Of a stretch of 64,000 nt of DNA, positions 63,925 to 64,000 are shown piece after piece. Numbering within the stretch: position 1 is the first letter of the stretch; every line of letters starts with the position of its first letter. Under the pieces are notes generated by a model. The model saw nothing but the letters and a program-made list of their open reading frames with translations, searched no databases and had not been told where the DNA came from. The position numbers were made by a program, and so were the translations under genes. Source of the DNA: Cyanobacterium stanieri PCC 7202 (GTDB lineage Bacteria; Cyanobacteriota; Cyanobacteriia; Cyanobacteriales; Cyanobacteriaceae); NCBI GenBank assembly GCA_000317655.1, contig CP003940.1, positions 1,674,001-1,738,000 on the forward strand, given 5' to 3'.

Positions 63925-64000
63925 GTCATCTTTCACAATTTTGAGTAATAATAAAACCAACTTAATTAATGAACTATTTTCCCTTTATTGTCGAGTAATC

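Overview
The window is chromosomal DNA from an AT-rich, phycobilisome-bearing cyanobacterium. Clade-specific genes support this: psbV, petL, an NDH-1 ndhD, ferredoxin-dependent nirA, ftrV, a phycobilisome rod linker, and many cyanobacteria-restricted DUF families (DUF1997, DUF1830, DUF4327, DUF3084, DUF1815, DUF2555, DUF7219). By eye there are roughly fifty copies of the HIP1 octamer GCGATCGC, a cyanobacterial signature. Gene content resembles unicellular or colonial Chroococcales-type genomes (Cyanobacterium/Geminocystis-like); this is inference and I did not identify the strain.

Layout. 1-6.7 kb: the 3' part of dxs (MEP isoprenoid pathway), glmM (peptidoglycan precursor), then hpsL-hpsN-glutaredoxin, an exopolysaccharide cluster. 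6.7-11.3 kb, minus strand: ndhD, a GatD-like amidotransferase, DUF1997, rhomboid protease and GNAT acetyltransferase. 11.4-18.9 kb: a His-rich exported protein next to csaB, an MtfA-type peptidase, gpsA, a dienelactone hydrolase, terD and nrdA. 18.9-20.8 kb is a mobile-element scar: a MITE-like repeat cut by an IS with a broken tnpB. 20.9-25.9 kb, minus strand: purE, prfB with its programmed +1 frameshift, a flavin reductase, and an ftsW-TPR-tsaB operon. 26-36 kb: nirA, DUF1830, a 54-codon membrane ORF plus ftrV, a cystine lyase, DUF4327, ecfT, a MASE1-GGDEF cyclase, an ABC exporter, a complete MITE, and a pentapeptide protein. 36-50 kb: DUF3084, a lipoate ligase-type protein, DUF1815, mutS2, a two-domain 6-carboxytetrahydropterin synthase-like protein, psbV, a MNT/HEPN pair, ispG, TPR protein, petL, aroB and a GDSL lipase-type protein. 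50-64 kb: an M41-like peptidase without AAA domain, a shortened ureB, ROK glucokinase, psiE, hemB, a HAS-barrel protein, DUF2555-coaBC, sppA, tex, a rod linker, ssb and a GT4 glycosyltransferase.

Most genes are housekeeping or photosynthetic, in short operons or alone. dxs and ispG are the first and a late step of the MEP pathway; hemB feeds tetrapyrroles to the cytochromes and phycobilins; nirA and ftrV draw electrons from photosynthetic ferredoxin.

The least ordinary content is between genes: a MITE family with inverted ends reading ACCTCAGTTCGGGATAA, two 20-bp palindromes that differ by compensatory changes, at least eight loci of heptameric tandem repeats, three identical copies of a 29-nt hairpin repeat, and a GGTGGGCA-type palindrome beside a shortened ureB. 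I saw no tRNA, rRNA or CRISPR array. No clearly new defence or metabolic system is evident; the best candidates for novelty are the repeat families, the small ORF before ftrV, the His-rich/csaB pair and the MNT/HEPN module.
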